A stretch of DNA of 64,000 nt. Origin: Alicyclobacillus herbarius DSM 13609. GTDB lineage: Bacteria > Bacillota > Bacilli > Alicyclobacillales > Alicyclobacillaceae. The notes below the pieces were generated by a model. The model did not search any database. It saw only the letters and a program-made list of their open reading frames with translations, and was not told where the DNA came from. Location: the NCBI RefSeq assembly GCF_000430585.1, contig NZ_AUMH01000001.1, positions 62,001 through 126,000 on the forward strand. Direction: 5' to 3'. The stretch's first letter is position 1; every line of letters begins with the position of its first letter. The position numbers and the translations under genes were made by a program. Below are positions 8,482 through 15,674 of this stretch, piece by piece.

Positions 8482-9816
8482 ATGGTGAACATTGTCGTTG
8501 TGGGAACAGGTTATGTGGGGCTATGTACGGGGGTCGCGTTGGCCGCAAATGGGCATCGGGTGGCCTGTGTCGATATCGATGAGGGAAAAATCCGTCAACT
8601 CCAGGCGGGCAAGGTACCGATTTATGAAGAGGGTTTGGCATCTCGCGTGCAGCAGTACCGGCAGACGGGTCACTTATGGTTTACGACGGATCTCCGGGCG
8701 GCCATGACGGATAATACAGTGGTGTTTGTTACCGTTGGGACCCCTTCTGCGGCGGACGGAGGGTGTGACCTGTCTGCCGTCCGCGCTGTTGCTGAGGGGC
8801 TCGGACGGGGCATGCACGGGTACACCGTGGTTGTCATCAAGAGCACCGTGCCGGTCGGTACCGCTGAACGGGTGGAACAATGGATTCGCGGGCAACTGAA
8901 ACAGCGCAAGGTGGGAATCCCGTTCGATGTCGTTTCCAACCCCGAGTTTCTGCGCGAAGGGCAGGCCCTTAGGGACGCACTGCAGCCTGAGCGCATCGTC
9001 GTTGGCTGCCGTTCGCCACGTGCCCTGGCATTCATGCGTCAGGTGTATCAGGGAATGTCCGCACCGTGGCTCGTGACCACCTCACGCAATGCCGAGATGA
9101 TTAAATATGCCAGCAATGCCTTTTTAGCCTGTAAGGTCTCCTTTATCAATGAACTTGCCCGTTTGTGTACGGAGTTGGGTGCCGATATAGCGGAGGTGGC
9201 GCATGGCATGGGACTCGATCCGCGCATTGGACCCCACTTTCTCAAGGCGGGCATCGGCTATGGCGGGTCGTGTTTTCCGAAGGATGTGCGAGCGTTGCTG
9301 CACACTGCGCGCGAGTACGGGGTAGAGCTCTCCATTATCGAACGCGTGCAGGCGGTCAATGACACGCAGGTCGATTGGTTTTATCACCTGGTCGAAACGC
9401 GTCTTGGCGGGTTATCCGGAAAGCAGATAGGAATCCTAGGCCTGACGTTTAAACCGCATACGGATGATTTACGTGAAGCCCCGTCCTTGCGCTTGATTCC
9501 CTTGCTGCTCTCAAAAGGGGTTACGGTGGTGGCGTACGACCCGATGGGGGCGGAACGTGTACAAAAAATCTATCCAGACATCAAGGTAGCCACATCGGTC
9601 GAGCAAGCTGCGGCCGGATCGAATGCCCTTATCCTGGTGACGGAATGGCCGCAACTTCTCCGTGCCGATTGGCAAAAAGTCAGACATCAGATGCGCGGGA
9701 ATTGGCTGTTTGATGCGCGTAACGCCTTGGACCGGACGCATGTGGAAAAGGTCGGGCTTCGATATGTTGGGATTAGTCACGGCGATGACCGAGGCCTTTG
9801 GGCTGCCGACGTCTGA
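8482..9816 (+). CDS. ytcA: UDP-glucose 6-dehydrogenase
   Basis: It oxidises UDP-glucose to UDP-glucuronate with two NAD+. The 444-residue protein has the NAD motif GTGYVG (Gly8-Gly13), the EGLA/GT-P loops (VTVGTPSAADGGCDL), SNPEFLREG, and the catalytic Cys264 in GYGGSCFPKD. The C-terminal UDP-binding part holds LGLTFKPHTDDLREAPS. The start is the ATG at 8482; in-frame codons before it have no ribosome site. With the epimerase it supplies an acidic UDP-sugar for the cotSA glycosyltransferase (inference from the operon). Confidence 0.92.
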   Translation: MVNIVVVGTGYVGLCTGVALAANGHRVACVDIDEGKIRQLQAGKVPIYEEGLASRVQQYRQTGHLWFTTDLRAAMTDNTVVFVTVGTPSAADGGCDLSAVRAVAEGLGRGMHGYTVVVIKSTVPVGTAERVEQWIRGQLKQRKVGIPFDVVSNPEFLREGQALRDALQPERIVVGCRSPRALAFMRQVYQGMSAPWLVTTSRNAEMIKYASNAFLACKVSFINELARLCTELGADIAEVAHGMGLDPRIGPHFLKAGIGYGGSCFPKDVRALLHTAREYGVELSIIERVQAVNDTQVDWFYHLVETRLGGLSGKQIGILGLTFKPHTDDLREAPSLRLIPLLLSKGVTVVAYDPMGAERVQKIYPDIKVATSVEQAAAGSNALILVTEWPQLLRADWQKVRHQMRGNWLFDARNALDRTHVEKVGLRYVGISHGDDRGLWAADV

Positions 9817-9840
9817 GCCGCCAAGAGGAGGTGGGGATGG

Positions 9841-11112
9841 GTGAAGACGTTGATTTTTATTGGCTGCAACAAGCATGGGTCCAGTCGGGATGCCATCGCG
9901 GCGGCGAAACAGCTTGGACTGCATACAGTGTTGCTGACGGATCGCCCCAGCTTCCTCCGAAACCGTGAGTCTTTTTCGTACGTAGATGACATGGTATGGG
10001 CGAATTTACAAGACACGGAACACGTAGAACATGAAATTCGGGAACGGATGCAGCGTCGCGACGTATGTGCTATTATCAGCTTCACCGATGCGCATGTGTT
10101 GACGGCGGCGCGGCTCGCGCAAAAGTTCAATCTGCCACATCAGACGGTGAATGCGATTGCACGGATGCAAGATAAGCTGACCTTGCGTGAATGTCTCCGG
10201 GAGTCCCCCTATTCCATCCCGTTTCAACGGGTTTCGGCCGACTCGAAACGCATCGAACTTTGGCTTGAGCTACCAGTGGTAGTGAAGTCGCCACGCTCGA
10301 CCGGATCGAAAGACGTATTTTTTGCATCCAGTTCCGCGGAATTTGAGCACTACGCGACCCGCTTGCGGAACCGCTATCCAGGTTACGACCTGTTGGTGGA
10401 AAGTTACGTCTCTGGGCCGCAATTCTTGGCAGAGGTTTTGGTGCATGAGGGTCAGGCGCGCGTCGTCGCGATTGTCGAACAAGTCATCACGTTCGGCGAA
10501 CGCTTTATTGTTACCGGATACTGTATCCGACCGTACGTCGATTCGGAATTGAGGCAGGCGGTGGAGGACATGGTTGCCGATATTCGGGAGCGGACAGGGA
10601 TGGAAACGGGGGCTTTTCACGTCGAGTTTCGCTGGAGCCATCATAAGTGCCGTATCATTGAAGTGAATCCGCGCATCTCGGGAGCCGCCATGAACCGTCT
10701 GATTGAGTATACTACGGGAATCAACTTGGCCAAGGAGACGATCCGTTCGCTCTGCGGGGAAGAACCCGACTTGACGCCACAAAGTCGATATGTCGGCTAC
10801 GCCCGCTACCTTACGGTTGATGAACCGGGGTACTTGGAAAAAGTCACGGGCCGTCATCGTGCCCGAAAAATACGGGGCATTCGGGAGGTGTTTGTACAAC
10901 CCCATAAAAACGCGTATCTGATGCCTCCTTTGTCGATGGGTAAGCGGTACGCGTACGTCATTGCTGTAGCGAAGGATGAGGAAGAGGCAAAGTCTGCGGC
11001 GGAAAAGGCCGCATCTTGCATTCGCTTCCACCTTCGTTCAACACAGTCTGAGCTCAAAAATCGGGAATCGAAACGAGGCAAGTATAAGGTAAGGGGGAAG
11101 GCCAAGGGATAA
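9841..11112 (+). CDS. ATP-grasp enzyme, last gene of the cotS operon
   Basis: A 423-residue protein with the carbamoyl-phosphate-synthase-like ATP-grasp fold. The N-terminal pre-ATP domain begins MKTLIFIGCNKHGSSRDAI. A glycine-containing ATP loop LPVVVKSPRSTGSKDV lies near residue 145, and the metal-binding end is GAFHVEFRW...IIEVNPRISGAAMN. Such enzymes join a carboxylate to an amine or thiol through an acyl-phosphate. Here the carboxylate might be the uronate or an amino acid attached to the coat glycan, which is inference only. The start is GTG at 9841 after GAGGAGGTGG. The Lys-rich C-terminus is an oddity. Confidence 0.8.
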   Translation: MKTLIFIGCNKHGSSRDAIAAAKQLGLHTVLLTDRPSFLRNRESFSYVDDMVWANLQDTEHVEHEIRERMQRRDVCAIISFTDAHVLTAARLAQKFNLPHQTVNAIARMQDKLTLRECLRESPYSIPFQRVSADSKRIELWLELPVVVKSPRSTGSKDVFFASSSAEFEHYATRLRNRYPGYDLLVESYVSGPQFLAEVLVHEGQARVVAIVEQVITFGERFIVTGYCIRPYVDSELRQAVEDMVADIRERTGMETGAFHVEFRWSHHKCRIIEVNPRISGAAMNRLIEYTTGINLAKETIRSLCGEEPDLTPQSRYVGYARYLTVDEPGYLEKVTGRHRARKIRGIREVFVQPHKNAYLMPPLSMGKRYAYVIAVAKDEEEAKSAAEKAASCIRFHLRSTQSELKNRESKRGKYKVRGKAKG

Positions 11113-11157
11113 CCGCAATTCGCGGGAATTTTGCGGACCGACCTAGGAATATTGACA

Positions 11158-11196
11158 AAGAAAGAGAAACACCCTCAAAACCTCGGGTGTTTCTCT
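11158..11196 (-). terminator. Terminator of the Phe-Gly-Cys tRNA cluster
   Basis: Twelve-base-pair stem AGAGAAACACCC with GGGTGTTTCTCT, followed on the minus strand by TTGTC. It can also form on the plus strand at the end of the cotS operon, so it may work in both directions. Confidence 0.7.
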
Positions 11197-11206
11197 CACG
11201 GACAAG

Positions 11207-11280
<74 letters not shown>

Positions 11281-11284
11281 ATTT

Positions 11285-11359
11285 TGGAGCGGAAGACGGG
11301 ATTCGAACCCGCGACCCTCGCCTTGGCAAGGCGATGCTCTACCCCTGAGCCACTTCCGC
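11285..11359 (-). tRNA. tRNA-Gly (GCC)
   Basis: Acceptor GCGGAAG pairs with CTTCCGC, the anticodon loop TTGCCAA gives GCC, the CCA is encoded. Middle gene of the cluster. Confidence 0.95.
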
Positions 11360-11375
11360 ATGTCGAATAAATCTA

Positions 11376-11451
<76 letters not shown>

Positions 11452-11471
11452 AATGAAGTCGAACACCGATA

Positions 11472-11500
11472 ACTATAGCGGATGTCATCGTACCTGTCAA
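11472..11500 (-). promoter_or_regulatory. Promoter of the Phe-Gly-Cys tRNA cluster
   Basis: Read on the minus strand: TTGACA (11500-11495), 17-base spacer, TATAGT (11477-11472), about 20 bases before tRNA-Phe. Confidence 0.8.
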
Positions 11501-11521
11501 GCCATTACGGCAACGGACCAT

Positions 11522-11570
11522 ACAAAAGGCCGTCCATGACCCGAACCGGGCTCGGGTTTTGGACAGCCTT
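11522..11570 (-). terminator. Terminator after the 66-aa hypothetical gene
   Basis: Minus-strand stem built from AAGGCTGTCC and GGACGGCCTT, with further inner pairing of CCCGA with TCGGG, followed by TTGTA. It lies about 75 bases past the stop of the 11647-11847 gene. Confidence 0.55.
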
Positions 11571-11646
11571 AGGGAAGACGTAGGAAGCCCTGGCATATAC
11601 AAAATCTTCCATGCGCGGCTCTCGTGACCATGGGTTCATCATTCCA

Positions 11647-11847
11647 TCATTCAATGTCCATTTCGGTCACGGTACGCCCAGAGGTAAACTCGTCACTCGT
11701 CCCGGACGTATAGGCGTCACGCAACTGTTGCTGAATCACAGCGAGCCCGTCGTCCAGATGTAGCAGGCCGTTGTACTCAGGAACCGTGTCGCGAACATCG
11801 AACGGAGTGCGGTTTGTCTCTGGCAACGGGCGGTCGTTGCATGCCAT
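11647..11847 (-). CDS. Small acidic hypothetical protein, 66 aa
   Basis: Starts MACNDRPLPETNRTPFDVRD and ends GRTVTEMDIE; polar and acidic with no membrane segment. An AGGCAGGG ribosome site lies nine bases before the ATG and a terminator-like hairpin follows the stop. I do not recognise it. Its place beside other small probable spore proteins and the compact acidic make-up are compatible with a spore-associated role, but nothing in the sequence proves this. Confidence 0.5.
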   Translation of the reverse strand: MACNDRPLPETNRTPFDVRDTVPEYNGLLHLDDGLAVIQQQLRDAYTSGTSDEFTSGRTVTEMDIE

Positions 11848-11933
11848 TTCATATCCCTGCCTTTCATGGGACGTTCGGTCGACTTCGTTAGTATCCCCAT
11901 GGCCCTTCTCTTCATGCACAGGCCATTGCTGTT

Positions 11934-11961
11934 AAAGAAAAAAGCCCACGGAAAACCCGCG
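11934..11961 (-). terminator. Minus-strand-specific terminator
   Basis: Minus-strand RNA forms CCCGCGG-GTTTT-CCGTGGG (one G-U pair) followed by CTTTTTTC. The plus-strand version has an A-C mismatch, so it marks the end of a minus-strand transcript just upstream. Confidence 0.7.
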
Positions 11962-11982
11962 GGTATCAGGGAAAAGGGTAGT

Positions 11983-12069
11983 TTAGGGGATAGGGCAAGG
12001 GGGGTATCCCCGCCCGCAACAAGGATCATAACCCGCAATGCTTGAAAGAACGTCGAACGGGTCTGCCAT
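11983..12069 (-). CDS. Possible Cys-rich micro-protein, 28 aa
   Basis: Reads MADPFDVLSSIAGYDPCCGR, then GYPPCPIP, ending 22 bases before a minus-strand-specific terminator. Three cysteines and the Gly/Pro/Tyr-rich tail resemble small coat-type proteins. The weak point is initiation: a good GAGGA site precedes an ATG at 12081 that lies in another frame, while this ATG has the site about 18 bases away. A frameshift near the start, or a chance reading frame, is possible. Confidence 0.3.
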   Translation of the reverse strand: MADPFDVLSSIAGYDPCCGRGYPPCPIP

Positions 12070-12177
12070 CGGTTTGTCATGGATGTTTCCTCAAGTGGGC
12101 GCGATGCTACATAGGTAGTTGGTCCAATCTCATGCTCGGTGCATGGCATAGGATGGACGAGAAGGGGGTGAAACTCC

Positions 12178-12300
12178 ATGCACAGGCATTCTCATCGGCA
12201 TCGGAGACGGATTGTTATTCACCTGGATCCTGGGCAGAGGGCTCTGATTATCGCTAGGCGGCGTAGAAGACACCATCGCCATCGTCGTCACTGTCGGTAA
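12178..12300 (+). CDS. Arg/His-rich micro-protein, 40 aa
   Basis: Reads MHRHSHRHRRRIVIHLDPGQ followed by RALIIARRRRRHHRHRRHCR. A GAAGGGGGTG ribosome site sits at the right distance before the ATG and a terminator follows 30 bases after the stop. More than half of the residues are Arg or His, around a short hydrophobic core that could form a beta hairpin. Such highly basic short proteins are typical of spore coats or of nucleic-acid or polyanion binding. The function is not known. The combination of ribosome site, ORF and terminator argues for a real gene. Confidence 0.5.
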   Translation: MHRHSHRHRRRIVIHLDPGQRALIIARRRRRHHRHRRHCR

Positions 12301-12329
12301 ATGTATCACAAACGCACTGCTTCCTGATT

Positions 12330-12353
12330 CGCCCGCCTAAGCGGGCGGTCTCT
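12330..12353 (+). terminator. Terminator after the Arg/His-rich gene
   Basis: Stem CGCCCGC/GCGGGCG with a CTAA loop, followed by GTCTCTT. Confidence 0.65.
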
Positions 12354-12471
12354 TGACGAGGCATCGGACAAGCCGTTGGAACCGATCGATCACGCTAATC
12401 ACTTTGTCAATCTTTGCGGCTTATGCGATGATAACATCGGTGTATGCTATCATAGCCCGCGACGAGGAGAG

Positions 12472-12978
12472 ATGGCGTTGATTCGGGTCCTTTTTGTTTG
12501 TCTAGGGAATATTTGCAGGTCACCGATGGCAGAGGCGGTATTTCGACAGATGCTAAAGGAGGCAGGATGGGCAGATAAGGTGATGGTCGACTCGGCCGGA
12601 ATTGGCGGTTGGCATGTCGGTGAACGGCCTCATCATGGAACCCTCGCTGTGTTGGAACGGGAGCGGATTCCCTCGGAAGGGTTGAGAGCGCGTCAGATTC
12701 ACCGCACCGATTTGGAGACGTTTGATTACATTGTGGCCATGGACGATGAGAACCTGGCCGGGATACGGCGCATCAGTCGACAGCCAAGGGCGCGCGTGCT
12801 GCGTTTGCTGGACTTGGTTGAAGACGTATCCGACAAAAATGTTCCCGATCCGTATTACACGGGGAATTTTGACGAGGTGTACGCATTAGTGCAGAAAGGC
12901 TGTGCACGACTGCTGGAGCTATTGGCCCAAGAACATGGGTGGATCCAGTCCAATCGGAAAGCGCATGGACAAGGTTGA
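12472..12978 (+). CDS. Low-molecular-weight protein-tyrosine phosphatase
   Basis: A 168-residue enzyme removing phosphate from protein tyrosine (or arginine). The P-loop C-x5-R is Cys10 to Arg16 in VCLGNICRSPMAE, and the general-acid loop is VPDPYYTG near residue 126. The start is the ATG at 12472 with GAGGAGA five bases upstream. A thioredoxin-fold gene follows by 12 bases, so both are probably co-transcribed. A redox partner is plausible because the P-loop contains a second Cys (Cys15) of the type that forms a protective disulfide in this family. Confidence 0.92.
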   Translation: MALIRVLFVCLGNICRSPMAEAVFRQMLKEAGWADKVMVDSAGIGGWHVGERPHHGTLAVLERERIPSEGLRARQIHRTDLETFDYIVAMDDENLAGIRRISRQPRARVLRLLDLVEDVSDKNVPDPYYTGNFDEVYALVQKGCARLLELLAQEHGWIQSNRKAHGQG

Positions 12979-12990
12979 GGAGGACGACCT

Positions 12991-13344
12991 GTGATCCGGG
13001 ATGTGGACGAAGCAACGTTGAATTTCCTGCTTGGCAGTGCCGGGGAAGGGGTGGTTCTGTTTTTACATACCCCATTGTGCGGAACCTGCCAGTTGGAGCG
13101 GAAAATGGTGAATATCGCTTGCGAGGCTCTGCCAAACAAACCGACGGTTTACGGCTGCAACCTGAATTTGATCCCCCATCTGGCGCAAGCTTGGCAGGTT
13201 ACAAGTGTTCCCTGTCTGCTCTTTTGGTCACATGGAAAGCCTGAGGATAGGGTATACGCCTTTCATTCGGTGATGTGGGTTGTAGAGAATCTCCACCGGT
13301 GGTTGCTCGGGTCAGAACTCACATTTTCCACGACGGAAAAATAA
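12991..13344 (+). CDS. Thioredoxin-fold protein with CGTC motif
   Basis: A 117-residue protein with active-site Cys30-Gly-Thr-Cys33 in HTPLCGTCQLE and the cis-Pro loop TSVPCLLFW, where an extra Cys follows the Pro. No signal peptide, so it is cytoplasmic. It starts at GTG 12991 after GAGGAGGA. It follows the phosphatase with a 12-base gap; a role in keeping that enzyme reduced is inference. This is a non-classical member: CGTC rather than the CGPC of thioredoxins. Confidence 0.8.
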   Translation: MIRDVDEATLNFLLGSAGEGVVLFLHTPLCGTCQLERKMVNIACEALPNKPTVYGCNLNLIPHLAQAWQVTSVPCLLFWSHGKPEDRVYAFHSVMWVVENLHRWLLGSELTFSTTEK

Positions 13345-13957
13345 CAGTCTCCCCCGAATACTTGAATATTGGCCATGACCGCTATCCATGTAATCATTTG
13401 GGTAACTGTTTAGGAAATATGAAACTGGGGGAGAAACGTGCGATCCGATTTCCTAATGTTATCTCCTCATGCCATTTCAAAACGATATTCCTTAAGTTCC
13501 CTGCATACGGTCGTCCGTTAATAAACATTTCTTTGCCGTTAACGATTAGGGACAAATGCGCGTGAATATGGAACTTGTTCATCTTGGTGCTATGTCAATA
13601 GACTGGACACAATAAATCGTAAATAATTCGGACGCCTGATATAGATTCTTTTTGCTGATAAACTCGCTTGTTTTTCTTTTAATTGGTAATATCTGTGTTC
13701 CGATCACGCAGTACGCCGATTAGTGTGTAGCTCGTTTTAGATTTGCCGACCAACGCGGTGATCGTTTATGCAGTGCTGTTGCATTATCATACAATTCCCG
13801 TACATGACGTGCCATTCGGTGCGTCATTTACTGTGTCAGCTCACCGTCATTTCAGGGTTTTCAACTTCAAATTCGACGACACAGGGACAAATGTCGGTTA
13901 CTGTATGTCTGTCTTGGACGTATCTAATAAAAGGTCACAAAAAGGGAGGGACGGTCT
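13345..13957. other. Gene-poor, relatively AT-rich stretch
   Basis: No convincing intact gene. A 62-codon minus-strand frame (13394-13582) starts MNKFHIHAHLSLIVNGKEMF, resembling the HxHxHL-NGK motif of some small exported metal-binding proteins, but it ends without the rest of such a domain and is probably a remnant or chance. Base composition is lower in GC than the flanks. A ribosome site for the following micro-protein lies at 13941-13950. Confidence 0.5.
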
Positions 13958-14080
13958 GTGTACGATGGATACGGAGTGTTCGGTGGGTATACTCGTTGGG
14001 CTGTTGTATTCCTAATTATCTTCGTATTGTTCATTCTGCTGGTTCCATATGCAATGACAACCTGTACTACGGCCTATTGA
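13958..14080 (+). CDS. YjcZ-like small hydrophobic spore protein (copy 1)
   Basis: Forty residues: MYDGYGVFGGYTRWAVVFLI, then IFVLFILLVPYAMTTCTTAY. The Gly/Tyr-rich head, a single hydrophobic helix and a short polar tail are the layout of the YjcZ family of small sporulation proteins. GTG start with AAAGGGAGGG seven bases upstream. Two close paralogs lie on the minus strand at 17967 and 18149, sharing the core TRWAVVFLIIFVLF. It is followed after 22 bases by the 14103 gene. Confidence 0.75.
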   Translation: MYDGYGVFGGYTRWAVVFLIIFVLFILLVPYAMTTCTTAY

Positions 14081-14102
14081 TTATAAGAGGGAGGCGTCAA
14101 TC

Positions 14103-14402
14103 ATGCACCCGCTATATCCGGTTGCACGCCAGTTAGTGGGACGCCCCGTGATTGCCCATCACGTAAGTGGGCGTAAGTACCCAGGTATTTTACAGTCCGT
14201 TACACCGAATGGAGTTTATCTGCTTTCGGCGCCCGTGGTAGCCAGCGGGACCGCAGAGACACGGAAGTCGTTAGCGGAACTTGCCATTGCGGTCCAACAG
14301 CCAGTCGACACGACTCCTATTTATTCCCCGGCAGGCTATTTTGGCTTCGGTGCACTCACTGGGTTCACGCTAGGGGCACTTGCGGGACGCTACTGGTGGT
14401 AA
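14103..14402 (+). CDS. Small hypothetical protein, likely spore-associated
   Basis: A 99-residue protein starting MHPLYPVARQLVGRPVIAHH. The N-terminal half looks like a small beta-barrel (GRPVIAHHVSGRKYPGILQS, then NGVYLLSAP, reminiscent of an Sm-like fold). The C-terminus is a Gly/Phe-rich hydrophobic segment (GFGALTGFTLGALAGRYWW) that may insert in a membrane. AGAGGGAGGCG ribosome site. It directly follows the YjcZ-like gene, so co-expression during sporulation is likely but inferred. I do not recognise a named family. Confidence 0.6.
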   Translation: MHPLYPVARQLVGRPVIAHHVSGRKYPGILQSVTPNGVYLLSAPVVASGTAETRKSLAELAIAVQQPVDTTPIYSPAGYFGFGALTGFTLGALAGRYWW

Positions 14403-14558
14403 TGCCATAAGCCACAGACGGACAAGGATTTTCGACTTTTCGGATCTACACTTTATCTTATTCGGAATTGTTAGGTAAACGCGGTATATCAGAACGCCAC
14501 GTTTTTTGTATTTCTAAGTTGCGGAAAACAAGTAGTGTTTTTACTGAACTTTGGGTGC

Positions 14559-14830
14559 GCGCTATCCCTGCGAAAATACCGGGAAAACCGGCGCTATACC
14601 GGGGGCAAGCCAGGCTACACCCTCAGGAGGCCGAACATGCCCAAACGAGCGCCGTTCTACAGCGTCAGCGGGGTACTCGCGTAGGACGGCGCAAGACCCT
14701 GCGTCCATCGTTACGAAAGGGACAAGAGGAAGCCGAGCCGCGTGTGTACCGGCGAAGGCCATGGAACGTGTGAAGAATCTGGAAGGGCAGCACGGAAGAA
14801 TCCTCCGGTGTAGAGGGAGAGGCATGCAGT
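14559..14830 (+). mobile_element. Possible group II intron RNA remnant
   Basis: Non-coding GC-rich sequence that starts GTGCGCGC, close to the 5' consensus of bacterial group II introns. It carries several helix-loop segments (CCGGGAAAACCGG, GGGCAAGCC, GAAAGGGAC, GGAAGCCGAGCC). No reverse transcriptase is encoded nearby and I cannot build a complete domain V. It lies directly before a thioredoxin frame that has lost its N-terminus. Low-confidence call from primary-sequence resemblance only. Confidence 0.2.
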
Positions 14831-15329
14831 GACAGTTATGCTTGAAACCAGGAAGACCCTACCCCGCACGGCGGGAGCCGTAAACGGTGACCCTATAAAC
14901 CTCGGCTTCGACAGTTACACCTCTATCATAGGCTCATGCCAAGAACCCGGATTGCGCAATGGCGCGGATTTCGGGTCCTTTTATATGGACATACAATCGA
15001 AAAGTTGTAGGCATGCGACGCCGTGGTGCGGACCCTGCAAGATGATGTCTCCGGTGCTGGAAGCCTTCGAGCCTAAGTATGGGAACACGCTGAAGGTGGC
15101 GAAGATCAACGTGGATGAGAATCCACAAACCACCGAAAGCTTTGCCGTGATGGCCATCCCGACCCTCGTCCTGTTCCGCGATGGAGTGGTCGTGGACCAA
15201 GTCACCGGCTACCGCTCCAAAGACCAGCTGAAGGCCTGGGTCAGGGCCGTACAAACCTGTGAGGCCAGCCTGGACTCACAGCCGTCTCATATATCCATGG
15301 TCGAAGCCGGCGTATACGCCCCAACCTGA
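14829..15329 (+). pseudogene. Thioredoxin with a replaced N-terminus
   Basis: From about 15015 onward the frame is a normal thioredoxin: ATPWCGPCKMMSPVLEAF, then KVAKINVDENP, the cis-Pro loop MAIPTLVLFRDG and a C-terminal helix. The first 60-odd codons before ATPWCGPC are unrelated to thioredoxin and lack the first beta strand and helix, including the usual DFWA strand. An extra tail of about 30 residues follows. The fold could not form normally, so I call a truncated pseudogene, possibly cut by insertion of the upstream intron-like sequence. Confidence 0.6.
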
Positions 15330-15374
15330 GGCTGCCCCAAAACCCATCATAAGATGGGGAAGGGGACAGCCTCT
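15328..15374. terminator. Long hairpin after the truncated thioredoxin
   Basis: Arms GAGGCTG-CCCC...CCCATC and GATGGGG...GGGGACAGCCTC pair with small bulges. A TTTG follows on the plus strand. It is placed to end the thioredoxin transcript and possibly the minus-strand cyclase unit. Confidence 0.55.
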
Positions 15375-15398
15375 TTGCTGGTCATCTGTCGAGTCGGT

Positions 15399-15674
15399 TC
15401 ATACTCCACTGACAACGCTCCACATGCGCATTTGGTGCCACGGATGTTGCGGATCGATTCGTTGTGACACAATCCAATTTACAGCATGCGTTCTCTGCGC
15501 CGGAGTTAGTCGCACGTTCAACGCACTGCACAAGTGATCCACCAGTGCTCCGGCACCATCCGGTGTCGCTAAGTGATGGCGGCTGTAGGAACGAAGAATT
15601 CGATGTGTACGCCGCCAATACACTGGATTTGCGATTCTACTACGGAACGTATTCAGAAGCCTCGGATCTAGCAT
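15399..15674 (-). CDS. Small hypothetical protein downstream of the cyclase, 91 aa
   Basis: Starts MLDPRLLNTFRSRIANPVYW and ends with a helical segment LTPAQRTHAVNWIVSQRIDP followed by QHPWHQMRMW. The ATG at 15674 lies inside the 3' end of the cyclase gene (35-base overlap, other frame) and has a fine AAAGGGGGTG site, so it is translationally linked. It is basic and soluble. I do not recognise it, but the order after a sporulenol-type cyclase suggests a sporulation role. Confidence 0.55.
   Translation of the reverse strand: MLDPRLLNTFRSRIANPVYWRRTHRILRSYSRHHLATPDGAGALVDHLCSALNVRLTPAQRTHAVNWIVSQRIDPQHPWHQMRMWSVVSGV

Noticed and set aside
12044-12179. Upstream part of the 147-codon minus-strand ORF around the Cys-rich frame
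   Set aside because: Composition is not protein-like and it runs through a terminator; the shorter Cys-rich frame is the better candidate.
13394-13582. 62-codon frame with FHIHAHLSLIVNGK
   Set aside because: The start resembles a metal-binding exported domain, but there is no signal peptide, the rest is missing and no ribosome site is seen; kept only as a possible remnant in the gap note.
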